Assembly: GCA_900545515.1 (NCBI GenBank) | Contig: UQZA01000025.1 | Span: forward strand, 1-35,352 | DNA: 35,352 nucleotides | Source: an uncultured Eubacteriales bacterium | Lineage (GTDB): Bacteria; Bacillota; Clostridia; Oscillospirales; Oscillospiraceae | Direction: 5' to 3' | Shown: positions 1 through 7,469 of the stretch, one piece after another | How positions within the stretch are numbered: the stretch's first letter is position 1 | Layout: each line of letters begins with the position of its first letter | Notes under the pieces: model-generated | Databases searched by the model: none | What the model was told of the DNA's origin: nothing | What the model saw: the letters and a program-made list of their open reading frames with translations, nothing else | Program-made: the position numbers and the translations under genes

Positions 1-99
1 ATGAGGGCCTGCCGCAAATTTGTTTTTTGCAACAATGAGTTCTCTTCGAATTTGAAATGTCAAATTGAATGTGGTTCCGATCTATAAAGAGGAACGCCC

Positions 100-264
100 A
101 TGAGAAGATTACCCTTTGGAACATTCTCCCCAAAAGGAGGGCTGCATAACCAAATACTCTTGACACTACCGGGTGAACTTCTCGGGCGTACTGCAGGAAG
201 CTTTGAAGCAGCACTTGAATATTATGTGAGAATGCACGATATTAATTATGCCGCCCCGGAATGA
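100..264 (+). CDS. Small hypothetical ORF, 54 aa
   Basis: An ATG at 100 is preceded by an AAAGAGGA ribosome-binding-like stretch, and the frame stays open for 54 codons to a TGA at 262-264. I do not recognise the product. The C-terminal half (SFEAALEYYVRMHD) has helix-like spacing of charged and aromatic residues. No motif or signal peptide is visible. The stop codon lies inside the loop of a strong hairpin (243-284), which is how a small gene with its own terminator would end. It could equally be the 3' remnant of a decayed gene. A second short open frame (1-87) at the window edge is too short to judge. Confidence 0.35.
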   Translation: MRRLPFGTFSPKGGLHNQILLTLPGELLGRTAGSFEAALEYYVRMHDINYAAPE

Positions 265-284
265 TTTCTGGGGCGGCATAATTA
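243..284. terminator. Strong inverted repeat, probable terminator
   Basis: A perfect 15-bp stem (243-257 with 270-284), GC-rich in the centre with AT ends, encloses a 12-nt loop. The T-run is poor on both strands, so it may be a bidirectional terminator between the small ORF at 100-264 and the convergent SLH gene. Confidence 0.5.
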
Positions 285-353
285 GTTGTGCCTCTACATG
301 GGGGCATCTTGGCATTTTACAGATCAGCCGTGATGCCGATCAATCAAGAGTTC

Positions 354-1181
354 TTAGTGGTGGCAAACCTTACACGGATCATTTTTGCCAGCTGCTTTAG
401 CTTCGGCTAGTGTTCCACTTTGGATATTTTTAGAGCGAGCGAGAGATGGGCAATCTATGGTAGAATGGTATACAGATCCGCCAGAAACCCAATACACAAG
501 ATCGGGAGTTGGGTCAGGTATAGGATCTGGGCGGGAGATAATTTCTGTCTTTACAATTATGTCCCGGCTGTTCATCAGCATCTGTGCTACCTCAGCACGA
601 GTTGCCGTCTTAGCGGGCTTTATCTTGCCACCATCGCCATTGATGATATGCTTGCTCGTGGCCCACTTTAGCGCCGCCTGTGCATATGGGGTTACGCTGT
701 TCTTATCTGCAAATGCATTGTAGGCATCTGCTGTGTAAGTGATATCATTGCCCGTTTGTTCTGCGAAGCGGTATAAAATCGTCGCAAGCTGCTCCCGTGT
801 GATAGGGTCGTTGGGCGAAAACTTGGTGGTTGAAGTCCCTTTTACAATGCCGTAAGTTGCTGCCCATTCCACGTACGGCGCGTAATACTGTTTGGCGTTA
901 ACATCTTCAAATCGAACCCCTTTGTACCGACCGGTATCGACTTTTGACAGCCTCCCGAGTACCGTTACAAACATGGCCCGTGTCATGTTGTTGTCTGGGC
1001 TAAATGTAGTTGTGCTAGTTCCAGCAAATAGGCCTTTTTGTGTTACATAGTCCACTGCGTTATAGTACCACGCGCCAGGTTTTACATCTGTGAATTGACT
1101 TACAGACGCTGCGGTTGCTGGAACTGCAAGTGTAACCAGCAGCACTGCAACCAGTAGGATGGATAATACTCGTTTTTTCAT
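354..1181 (-). CDS. Secreted SLH-domain protein with C-terminal Cys/His mini-domain
   Basis: The product is 275 aa. The start at 1181 is chosen because it gives a clean Sec signal peptide (MKKRVLSILLVAVLL... ending near ATAAS) and follows an AGAGGGA ribosome-binding site. A start ten codons upstream would bury the signal. Three SLH repeats follow, at about residues 29-75, 90-140 and 155-205, with typical features such as FTDV...WYYNAV and ITREQLATILYRF. They would anchor the protein non-covalently to pyruvylated cell-wall polymer. After a Pro/Asp linker comes a ~45-residue module with Cys in IDCPSLARSK and DPCKVCHH. Such modules recur at the C-terminus of surface proteins and may bind a metal. 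The cargo function is unknown. The gene is AT-richer than most of the window. Confidence 0.85.
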   Translation of the reverse strand: MKKRVLSILLVAVLLVTLAVPATAASVSQFTDVKPGAWYYNAVDYVTQKGLFAGTSTTTFSPDNNMTRAMFVTVLGRLSKVDTGRYKGVRFEDVNAKQYYAPYVEWAATYGIVKGTSTTKFSPNDPITREQLATILYRFAEQTGNDITYTADAYNAFADKNSVTPYAQAALKWATSKHIINGDGGKIKPAKTATRAEVAQMLMNSRDIIVKTEIISRPDPIPDPTPDLVYWVSGGSVYHSTIDCPSLARSKNIQSGTLAEAKAAGKNDPCKVCHH

Positions 1182-1514
1182 TTGGATTCCCTCTTTTTCT
1201 TTATATTCCAACTGGGCGACATCCCAGATGGTTTCACAGAATTTCTGAAAACTCAGAGGAACCTTTTAGGGAGGAACTTTCCAGAGAGCATTGGACATAT
1301 CTAAATCCACGTTTCAGAATGATCTCCGGGCAGCAGGGAACTGCGTTGAGGGAGATTGTGGGTAAAAGAGAGAACTGGGTGGATCATATCCAAACTCAGT
1401 CGGCAGTTCCAACCGATACTTACTTTCGAAGCGACCTCTTCACCATTCGCTACTATTGACTACCTTTCAAAAATCGGTCCATCAAAATGAGAGAAGAGTA
1501 AATTATAAATAAGT
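1182..1514. other. Gene-poor stretch upstream of SLH gene; possible coding remnant
   Basis: No convincing gene is seen here. On the plus strand a frame stays open from about 1200 to a TGA at 1457-1459. The only ATG in it (1319) would give a 46-aa peptide starting MISGQQGTALREIV, without a good ribosome-binding site. It may be a decayed gene fragment or chance. The SLH gene's promoter should lie here, but I could not find a convincing -35/-10 pair. Confidence 0.3.
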
Positions 1515-1546
1515 AAAAATCGACAAGCCACCGTGTGTCGATTTTT
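1515..1546. terminator. Intrinsic terminator hairpin
   Basis: A perfect 11-bp stem (1515-1525 with 1536-1546) has a 10-nt loop, and the arms end in A5/T5. It can therefore act in both directions. Confidence 0.6.
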
Positions 1547-1668
1547 GTAACATCACAACACTATAGATGCCGTTCTTTCAGGCCTGTACCCAAAACCAAA
1601 TCAAAGCCCAGCGAAGTGGGTTCGATTTGGAAAGGAGGAGCAGCGGCATGAGCGCGCTCTGACTTTTG

Positions 1669-1703
1669 AAAAAAGTCGGAGCAAGCGACATAGAGCTTGC
1701 TCC
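1669..1703 (-). terminator. Terminator of tRNA-Leu
   Basis: Read on the minus strand, a 9-bp stem GGAGCAAGC/GCTTGCTCC (1703-1695 with 1686-1678) is followed by GAC and six T residues (1674-1669). It begins 4 nt after the tRNA CCA end. Confidence 0.85.
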
Positions 1704-1707
1704 AACG

Positions 1708-1794
1708 TGGTGCCGGTGGCCGGACTCGAACCGGCACGCCATCGCTGGCGGTGGATTTTGAGTCCACTACGTCTACCAATTCCATCACACCGGC
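1708..1794 (-). tRNA. tRNA-Leu (anticodon CAA)
   Basis: An 87-nt class II tRNA. The acceptor stem GCCGGTG pairs with CACCGGC, the anticodon loop is CTCAAAA, a long variable arm (CGCC...GGCG) is present, the T-loop reads TTCGAGTC and the CCA is encoded. Its promoter (1856-1884) and terminator (1669-1703) make it a single-gene transcription unit. Confidence 0.97.
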
Positions 1795-1855
1795 ATATTG
1801 TGGTCAACCGGATCCCAAACATGTTTTCACTCGCGAGGGAACCGGCAACATGCAT

Positions 1856-1884
1856 ATTATAGTACACCCGGGGCAAATTGGCAA
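1856..1884 (-). promoter_or_regulatory. Sigma-A promoter of tRNA-Leu
   Basis: On the minus strand the -35 is TTGCCA (1884-1879), followed by a 17-nt spacer and a perfect -10 TATAAT (1861-1856). The tRNA 5' end lies about 60 nt downstream. The rest of 1795-2083 holds no gene. Confidence 0.85.
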
Positions 1885-1989
1885 GAACTTTTTTTGCGTT
1901 CCCATGGAAATTTTCCGAAATCGGAGGGGGAATGGGGGGCGACTTTACGGGAGGGCTTTCCAGGTAAGGGCGTCATATAGGAATTGAGA

Positions 1990-2025
1990 GGGGGTACCGC
2001 AGCAACCAGCTGTTACGGTACCCCC
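1990..2025. terminator. Hairpin downstream of lplA
   Basis: A 10-bp GC-rich stem GGGGGTACCG/CGGTACCCCC (1990-1999 with 2016-2025) lies about 60 nt after the lplA stop. There is no good T-run on the minus strand. It probably marks the 3' end of the glycine-cleavage operon, but its termination strength is uncertain. Confidence 0.5.
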
Positions 2026-2083
2026 TGAGGATCAGAGAAATATTTGGATGTGCCAGCTGACGGAGTCAGCCCAACGCGATTGG

Positions 2084-3064
2084 CTAGATCCCCTGCTCGG
2101 CCAGCATGTGACAGAGGGCTTCTGCCTGCTCTGGGCAGCTCTTGCGGACTGCTTGACACAGCTCCGTCAAGGCAAAGCGGCAGCCATGGAGGGCGCGCTC
2201 CAGGGCCGGAGCAATCTCCCAGTCCATAGCGTCGGAATAGACCTGGATTTTTTGAACAAGGCCGCCTTCTACCAGGAGCTGAAGCTGAATGCCGCCCCAG
2301 GGGAATTGCCCTTGGCAACTAAAGGTGAAAGGAAGCTGCTTGCCGTAATTCCATTCCCAGCTACAGTTGCGCCGGTAGATTGCCTCCAGCGTGGCGCTAT
2401 CCAGTTCTTGGGGCATGATCTGACTGCAGGGCAAACCATAAACCTGCTGGAACGCATTTGCCATTTCTTCCTTGAGCCGGTCTGTCGTCATTTCAGACGC
2501 CAGCTCTTTGAGATTTACCACCCGGGAGCGGACAGAGTCCACACCCTTGGCTTCCAGCTTGGCTTTGGATGGGTTCAAATACCGGCTCATGCGGGCCATG
2601 TCCACGTCTACCAGCAGGGTGCCGTGGTGGTAAGAGCGGTCACCGCTTCGATAGAAGGCATTCCCAGAGAACTTGCGACCGCCTGCCAGAATGTCGTTCC
2701 GTCCCGACCGCTCCGATTCGATGCCAAAGCTCCGGCAGGCCAGCTGGATGACAGACAGCTGCTTTTCCAGGTCATAACAGTCTGTGGGAACCAGGAAGGT
2801 GAAATTCAGGTTTCCCAGATCATGAAACACGGCTCCGCCGCCGGACAGACGCCGGGCCAGGTGGCCGCCCTCTTCTTCCAGAAGGGTGGTGCGGCACTCT
2901 TTCCAGGCGTTTTGGTTCCGGCCAATGACCACGGTATTCTGGTTTTGCCACAAATAAAGAATACAGCAGTCGGGCTCCACGGTCTGCAGCAGGTACTCTT
3001 CTACAGCTAAATTGTAATGGGGGTCAAAACTTTGCCCCTCATATAATTTCAGCTGCTGGATCAT
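2084..3064 (-). CDS. lplA: Lipoate-protein ligase A
   Basis: This 326-aa cytoplasmic enzyme activates free lipoate with ATP and transfers it to the lipoyl lysine of acceptor proteins. Here the obvious acceptor is GcvH, encoded in the same operon. Visible family features are the N-terminal NLAVEEYLL segment, the QNTVVIGRNQN strand, the RRLSGGGAVFHDLGNLNFTF signature around residues 70-90 and an RNDILAGGRKFSGNAFY segment, followed by a C-terminal accessory domain. The ATG at 3064 overlaps the gcvPB stop as ATGA (3061-3064), which implies translational coupling and supports this start. It is the last gene of the riboswitch-controlled operon. Length and motifs are normal for the family. Confidence 0.94.
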   Translation of the reverse strand: MIQQLKLYEGQSFDPHYNLAVEEYLLQTVEPDCCILYLWQNQNTVVIGRNQNAWKECRTTLLEEEGGHLARRLSGGGAVFHDLGNLNFTFLVPTDCYDLEKQLSVIQLACRSFGIESERSGRNDILAGGRKFSGNAFYRSGDRSYHHGTLLVDVDMARMSRYLNPSKAKLEAKGVDSVRSRVVNLKELASEMTTDRLKEEMANAFQQVYGLPCSQIMPQELDSATLEAIYRRNCSWEWNYGKQLPFTFSCQGQFPWGGIQLQLLVEGGLVQKIQVYSDAMDWEIAPALERALHGCRFALTELCQAVRKSCPEQAEALCHMLAEQGI

Positions 3065-4464
3065 GGCTTTTCATACCGCAGCACGGGATTCCGGGCGGCG
3101 CGGACCTCATCGGGCCGGCCAATTTGGGCGTTGTGAGGTGCGCCATGCATCCAGTCCGGATCTGTGTGAGCCAAATCGTACAGCTTGCGGTACACCTCGG
3201 CAGCCCAGTCCAGAGTTTCCCGGCTTTCTGTTTCCGTGGGCTCCAGCATCAGGGCCTCGTGGACAATAAGGGGGAAGTACATTGTGGGCGGATGCATGCC
3301 GTAGTCAATGAGGGACTTGGCCACATCCAGGGCGGATACACCGGTCTCCTTCTTGAACTCCGACAGATCCAGGACAAATTCGTGCATGCAGATCCGGTCA
3401 AAGGCAGGGGTGAAGGTGCCCTTGATTTTCTGCATGAGGTAGTTGGCGTTGAGTACCGCGTTGCAGGCGGCTTCCGGCACGCCCTCCCGGCCCAGGGTCA
3501 TGAGATAGGCCAGGGCCCGGACCACCACCAGGAAGTTGCCGGCAAAGCTCCGGACCTGCTTTCTGCCAGGGCCGTCCAGGGTGACGGACTGGGGCAGATA
3601 GGCTGCCAGGAAATCCTTGCAACCCACGGCGCCTGCGCCGGGTCCGCCGCCGCCGTGGGGGGTGGCGAAGGTCTTGTGCAGGTTCAGGTGGATGCAGTCA
3701 AATCCCATGTCGCCAGGGCGGACCACACCCATCACGGCGTTGAGGTTGGCACCGTCGTAGTAGCACAGGCCACCGGCCTCGTGAACCAGGCGGGTGATTT
3801 CCAGAATGTTCTCATCAAAGATGCCAACGGTGTTGGGGTTGGTGAGCATCAGACCGGCAGTGTCATCCCCCAGGACCTTCCGAAGGGCCTCCAAATCCAC
3901 GCAGCCGTTGGGGGCGGAGGGGATGTTCACCACCTGATAGCCGCACATGGCTGCAGTGGCGGGGTTGGTGCCGTGGGCAGAGTCCGGAACGATGATCTTG
4001 GTGCGGCGGTGGTCGCCCCGGGCCTCATGGTACTGCTTGATGAGCAGAACGCCAGTGAACTCGCCATGGGCGCCAGCGGCGGGCTGGAAGGTCATATCCG
4101 CCATGCCTGTGATTTCACACAGATACCGTTTGGCGGTCTCCAGCACCTCCTGACAGCCAGCAGCAGCGTGCTTGGGCGTCAGGGGGTGCATGCCGGCAAA
4201 GCCGGGCAGGGCTGCCATTTCTTCGTCAATCCGGGGATTGTACTTCATGGTGCAGGAGCCAAGGGGGTAGAAACCGCAGTTTACGCCGTGGACCTTCCGG
4301 CACAGCTCGCTGTAGTGACGGGAAATGTCGGTTTCGCTCATCTCCGGCAGGGACGGTGCCTCTGTCCGGGCAAAGCCCTCCGGCAGCTCCACAGGGTCTA
4401 CATCGCAGGCAGGCAGTATGGCACAGCGACGGCCGGCTACGCTTTTCTCAAAAATCAGCTTCAT
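3061..4464 (-). CDS. gcvPB: Glycine dehydrogenase (decarboxylating) subunit 2
   Basis: This 467-aa protein is the PLP-binding half of the split P-protein of the glycine cleavage system. The P-protein decarboxylates glycine and passes the aminomethyl group to lipoyl-GcvH. The PLP lysine is K264 in HLNLHKTFATPHGGGGPG, the typical signature. The N-terminal segment with YPLGSCTMKYNP and an AAGAHGEF segment is also diagnostic. It overlaps gcvPA by 4 nt upstream (4461-4464) and lplA by 4 nt downstream, so the three genes are coupled. It should form an alpha2beta2 complex with GcvPA. Nothing is missing compared with the family. Confidence 0.97.
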   Translation of the reverse strand: MKLIFEKSVAGRRCAILPACDVDPVELPEGFARTEAPSLPEMSETDISRHYSELCRKVHGVNCGFYPLGSCTMKYNPRIDEEMAALPGFAGMHPLTPKHAAAGCQEVLETAKRYLCEITGMADMTFQPAAGAHGEFTGVLLIKQYHEARGDHRRTKIIVPDSAHGTNPATAAMCGYQVVNIPSAPNGCVDLEALRKVLGDDTAGLMLTNPNTVGIFDENILEITRLVHEAGGLCYYDGANLNAVMGVVRPGDMGFDCIHLNLHKTFATPHGGGGPGAGAVGCKDFLAAYLPQSVTLDGPGRKQVRSFAGNFLVVVRALAYLMTLGREGVPEAACNAVLNANYLMQKIKGTFTPAFDRICMHEFVLDLSEFKKETGVSALDVAKSLIDYGMHPPTMYFPLIVHEALMLEPTETESRETLDWAAEVYRKLYDLAHTDPDWMHGAPHNAQIGRPDEVRAARNPVLRYEKP

Positions 4465-5777
4465 TGGGCCAGCACCTCCTTCACAATGGCAATGGTCTGA
4501 TCCAGCGCTTCCTTGGAGGCCTTTTCAGTGGCGCACCACAGGATGCCGCCTTCCACCGGCAGGCCGCCCAGGATGCCAACCTGCTCCAGGGCTGCCAGCA
4601 CCTGCTCGCCCCTGGGCAGGTCTGTGAGGAACTCGTGGAAGAAAGGACCGCTGTACCGCAGGGTGACGCCTTCTATGGCGCACAGACCCTTGGCCAGGTA
4701 GTGGGCCTTGGCCATGGACTGCCGGGCAACCTCAGCCATGCCCTGGGGACCCATGGTAGCCATGTAGATGCTGGCCGTAAGGGCGCACAGGGCCTCATTG
4801 GAGCAGATGTTGCTGCTGGCCTTCTCCCGGCGGATGTGCTGTTCCCGGGCCTGGAGAGACAGAACGTAGGCGGTTTCGCCCTTGCTGTCTACCGTTTCGC
4901 CCACAATACGCCCTGGCAGCTTCCGCATGTGCTTGCTGGTGGTGGCCATATAGCCCAGGTAGGGGCCGCCATAGCCCAGGGGCAGACCCAAAGGCTGGCC
5001 TTCGCCTACGGCCACATCGGCGCCGCAGTCCCTGGGGGTTTTCATGATGGCCAGGGCAATGGGGTTGCAACCCATGATATACATGGCGCCCGCCTCATGA
5101 ACCAGCTGGCCCAGAGCTTCCGCGTCCTCCAGCTGGCCGAAGAAATTGGGCTGCTGAACATAGAAAGAGGCTACGTCGGCGGTGAGCAGCTCCCGGAGGG
5201 CCTCCGGGTCGGTTTTGCCGTCTTTGACAGGAACCAAGCGCATTTCGTCGCCGGTGCCGTAGCAATAGGTGGCAATGGTATTGATCACGTCCGGATGGGC
5301 CGCAGCGGACACCAAAGTCACCCGGCGCTTCCGCTCCCGGCACATGGCGGCTGCTTCTGCGGCGGCGGTGGCGCCGTCGTACACCGAGGCGTTGGATACG
5401 TCCATGCCGGTCAGCTGGCAGATCATGGTCTGATATTCAAAAATGGACTGCAGAAGACCCTGACTCATTTCCGCCTGGTAGGGGGTATAGGCGGTGAGGA
5501 ATTCCTCCTTGGCGGGGATATATTTGACGATGCTGGGAATGTAGTGGTCATAGGCCCCTGCACCCCGCAAGATGGTAGAAAACACCTGATTTTTCGCCGC
5601 CATGGCCTGAAGGGCCCGGCCCACTTCCAGCTCGCTCATGCCGGCGGGAATGTCCAGAGGGCGATCCAGGTACATGGACTCCGGTACATCCCGGTACAGC
5701 TCCCGGAAATCCCGGAGGCCAATGGCCTCCAGCATTTCCCGCTGCTCCGCCGGTGCGGCAGGTATATAGCTCCCCAT
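4461..5777 (-). CDS. gcvPA: Glycine dehydrogenase (decarboxylating) subunit 1
   Basis: The protein is 438 aa from the ATG at 5777 (MGSYIPAAPAEQREML), the usual length for GcvPA. The frame extends upstream to 5819, but that extension lies inside gcvH. The chosen start sits 4 nt after the gcvH TAA, with GAGGCG at the end of gcvH as a possible ribosome-binding site. It is the non-PLP partner of GcvPB and shares its fold without the catalytic lysine. Recognisable segments are YTPYQAEMSQGLLQSIFEYQ, DVSNASVYDGATAAAEA and REQHIRREKASSNICSNEAL. It acts in the cytoplasm as half of the glycine decarboxylase. Confidence 0.96.
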   Translation of the reverse strand: MGSYIPAAPAEQREMLEAIGLRDFRELYRDVPESMYLDRPLDIPAGMSELEVGRALQAMAAKNQVFSTILRGAGAYDHYIPSIVKYIPAKEEFLTAYTPYQAEMSQGLLQSIFEYQTMICQLTGMDVSNASVYDGATAAAEAAAMCRERKRRVTLVSAAAHPDVINTIATYCYGTGDEMRLVPVKDGKTDPEALRELLTADVASFYVQQPNFFGQLEDAEALGQLVHEAGAMYIMGCNPIALAIMKTPRDCGADVAVGEGQPLGLPLGYGGPYLGYMATTSKHMRKLPGRIVGETVDSKGETAYVLSLQAREQHIRREKASSNICSNEALCALTASIYMATMGPQGMAEVARQSMAKAHYLAKGLCAIEGVTLRYSGPFFHEFLTDLPRGEQVLAALEQVGILGGLPVEGGILWCATEKASKEALDQTIAIVKEVLAQ

Positions 5778-5781
5778 AGAA

Positions 5782-6156
5782 TTACGCCTCAGCGCAGAAG
5801 GCTTCGTAATCGCTGGCATCCAGCAGCTCTTCTGACTCGGTGACGTTTTCCACCTTCATGATCCATGCGCCGTAGGGATCGCTGTTGAGCATTTCCGGAG
5901 CATCCAGCAGCTCTTCGTTGATGGCAGCAACCACGCCGGTAACCGGGCTCACCAGGTCACTGACGGCCTTCACGGATTCCACATCGCCAAAGGCCTCACC
6001 AGCGGTGACTTGGTCGCCCTCACCGGGCAGATTGATGAACACCACATCGCCCAAGGCGTCCTGGGCAAAGTCAGAAATACCTACCAGGGTGAGACCGTCT
6101 TCAGTCTTGATCCACTCATGGGATTTGGAATACTTCAGGTCGTTAGGATAGTTCAT
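5782..6156 (-). CDS. gcvH: Glycine cleavage system H protein
   Basis: This 124-aa protein is the mobile lipoyl carrier of the glycine cleavage system. It shuttles the aminomethyl group from P to T and returns reducing equivalents to the L protein. The lipoylation site is K63 in the motif GDVESVKAVSDL, in the usual beta-hairpin context. A strong AGGAGG site lies 8-9 nt before the ATG. Lipoylation is probably supplied by lplA at the end of the operon. The L protein (dihydrolipoyl dehydrogenase) is not encoded in this operon and must come from elsewhere. Confidence 0.97.
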   Translation of the reverse strand: MNYPNDLKYSKSHEWIKTEDGLTLVGISDFAQDALGDVVFINLPGEGDQVTAGEAFGDVESVKAVSDLVSPVTGVVAAINEELLDAPEMLNSDPYGAWIMKVENVTESEELLDASDYEAFCAEA

Positions 6157-6215
6157 AATGTTATTCCTCCTAAAATGTGTGTGATATAGATACCTGCCAA
6201 GAGGCGGGCATTTGA

Positions 6216-7439
6216 TTAGAGAACAGGGCGGACGTAGGGCGGCAGATCCTGACGGATATGGCGTGTGGTGAGCTTGGCCTTGAGCCGCTTGCCGCGCACG
6301 TCAATTTCCACCGTGTCGTCCTTGGTGATGGCGCTGGAGATATAGGCAAAGCCGATGGAGCGTTTGCCGGTGGCGTCTGTAGGCGTGGCCTCGGGGCCGT
6401 CGCCGTTGAACTGATAATAGGGAACCATGGTGCCGCTGGTGACCCAGCCCACATCCTGGCCGTGGCAATAGACCCGCATACCGGCCCGCATAACGCCTCG
6501 ATCCACCAGGGCGATGGGCACGATGCGCTTGGGAAGGACGGCGATATCACAGAAGTCCTTGGCGACAATCCGCTGATACGCAGCGAATTGCTCTTCCAGT
6601 GCCTTACGGCCCACAAAATCACCCTTCTCCGGCAGGAAACTCACAGCGAACTTGGCCAGGGACACGGCGAAAACGGGAATGGCCTTGCTCTCGGGGTCCA
6701 GGCCCATCTCATGACCGTACAGAGGCAGAGATGCTTCCAGACGCAGAGTATCCCGGGCGCCTAAGCCAGTGGGCATGGCGCCCAGTTCCACAAGCCGGTT
6801 CCACAGCCACACCACATTCTCGTTGCTCAAAAACAGCTCATACCCTATGGGCTCACCGGTGTAGCCGGTTCTGGAAATCTGAACGGTGCGGCCTTCCACC
6901 TGCAGGGTATTGAGGTCATTTCTCTTCGGTCCGGTGATGAAGCTGCAGCCGGAGAGGGTTTGCAGAAGCTGTTCGCTGTCAGGTCCCTGGAGGGCGATGG
7001 AGGCGGAGGCGCCGGTGATGTCCGTGACGGTGCATTGGTACGCCGGTGCGATTGTGGCAAAATGGGCCAGATCCTTGTCTGTATTGGAGGCGTTTACCAC
7101 CAGCAGGTACCGGTCTTCTTCAAAGCGGTACAGATACGCATCGTCCACGGCGCTTCCGTCAGGAGCGGGGATGATGCAATACTGGGCACGGCCAACTGCC
7201 AAAGCCTCCACATTGCTGGAAAGCACCTTTTGCAGGAATGCTACCCGGTCAGGGCCTTCAATGATCAGGCGGCCCATGTGGGACACGTCGAAGATCCCGC
7301 AATTCCGGCGGGTATTCAGATGCTCGGCCACAATGCCACTGGGGTACTGGATGGGCATTTCCCATCCGCCAAAGTCCACCATGGTGGCGCCTGCCGCTAC
7401 ATGGGTGTCATGTAATGGTGTGAGCTTGAGTTCACTCAT
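6216..7439 (-). CDS. gcvT: Aminomethyltransferase (T protein), stand-alone copy
   Basis: The product is 407 aa, longer than the usual ~360-370. It transfers the methylene unit from aminomethyl-GcvH to tetrahydrofolate and releases ammonia. Typical segments are ATMVDFGGWEMPIQYPSGI near the N-terminus, CGIFDVSHMGRL, TGYTGEPIGYELF and GLGARDTLRLEASLPLYGHE, with the C-terminal barrel domain VDRGVMRAG...VTSGTMVPYY. It is closely similar throughout to the N-terminal half of the neighbouring fusion protein (7470-10118), so the two look like a tandem duplication. An AGGAGATA ribosome-binding site precedes the ATG, 30 nt after the fusion gene's stop. Whether both T domains are active cannot be told from sequence. 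Confidence 0.93.
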   Translation of the reverse strand: MSELKLTPLHDTHVAAGATMVDFGGWEMPIQYPSGIVAEHLNTRRNCGIFDVSHMGRLIIEGPDRVAFLQKVLSSNVEALAVGRAQYCIIPAPDGSAVDDAYLYRFEEDRYLLVVNASNTDKDLAHFATIAPAYQCTVTDITGASASIALQGPDSEQLLQTLSGCSFITGPKRNDLNTLQVEGRTVQISRTGYTGEPIGYELFLSNENVVWLWNRLVELGAMPTGLGARDTLRLEASLPLYGHEMGLDPESKAIPVFAVSLAKFAVSFLPEKGDFVGRKALEEQFAAYQRIVAKDFCDIAVLPKRIVPIALVDRGVMRAGMRVYCHGQDVGWVTSGTMVPYYQFNGDGPEATPTDATGKRSIGFAYISSAITKDDTVEIDVRGKRLKAKLTTRHIRQDLPPYVRPVL

Positions 7440-7469
7440 AAGGTTATATCTCCTATGTATTGCAAAGTA

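Noticed and set aside
1697..1987. ORFs reading through tRNA-Leu (translations such as GRTRTGTPSLAVDF)
   Set aside because: They are translations of the tRNA itself and its leader.
3124..5843. Long plus-strand frames opposite gcvPB and gcvPA
   Set aside because: Same effect. They show low-complexity Gly/Val/His-rich translations with no motif, lying fully opposite conserved genes.
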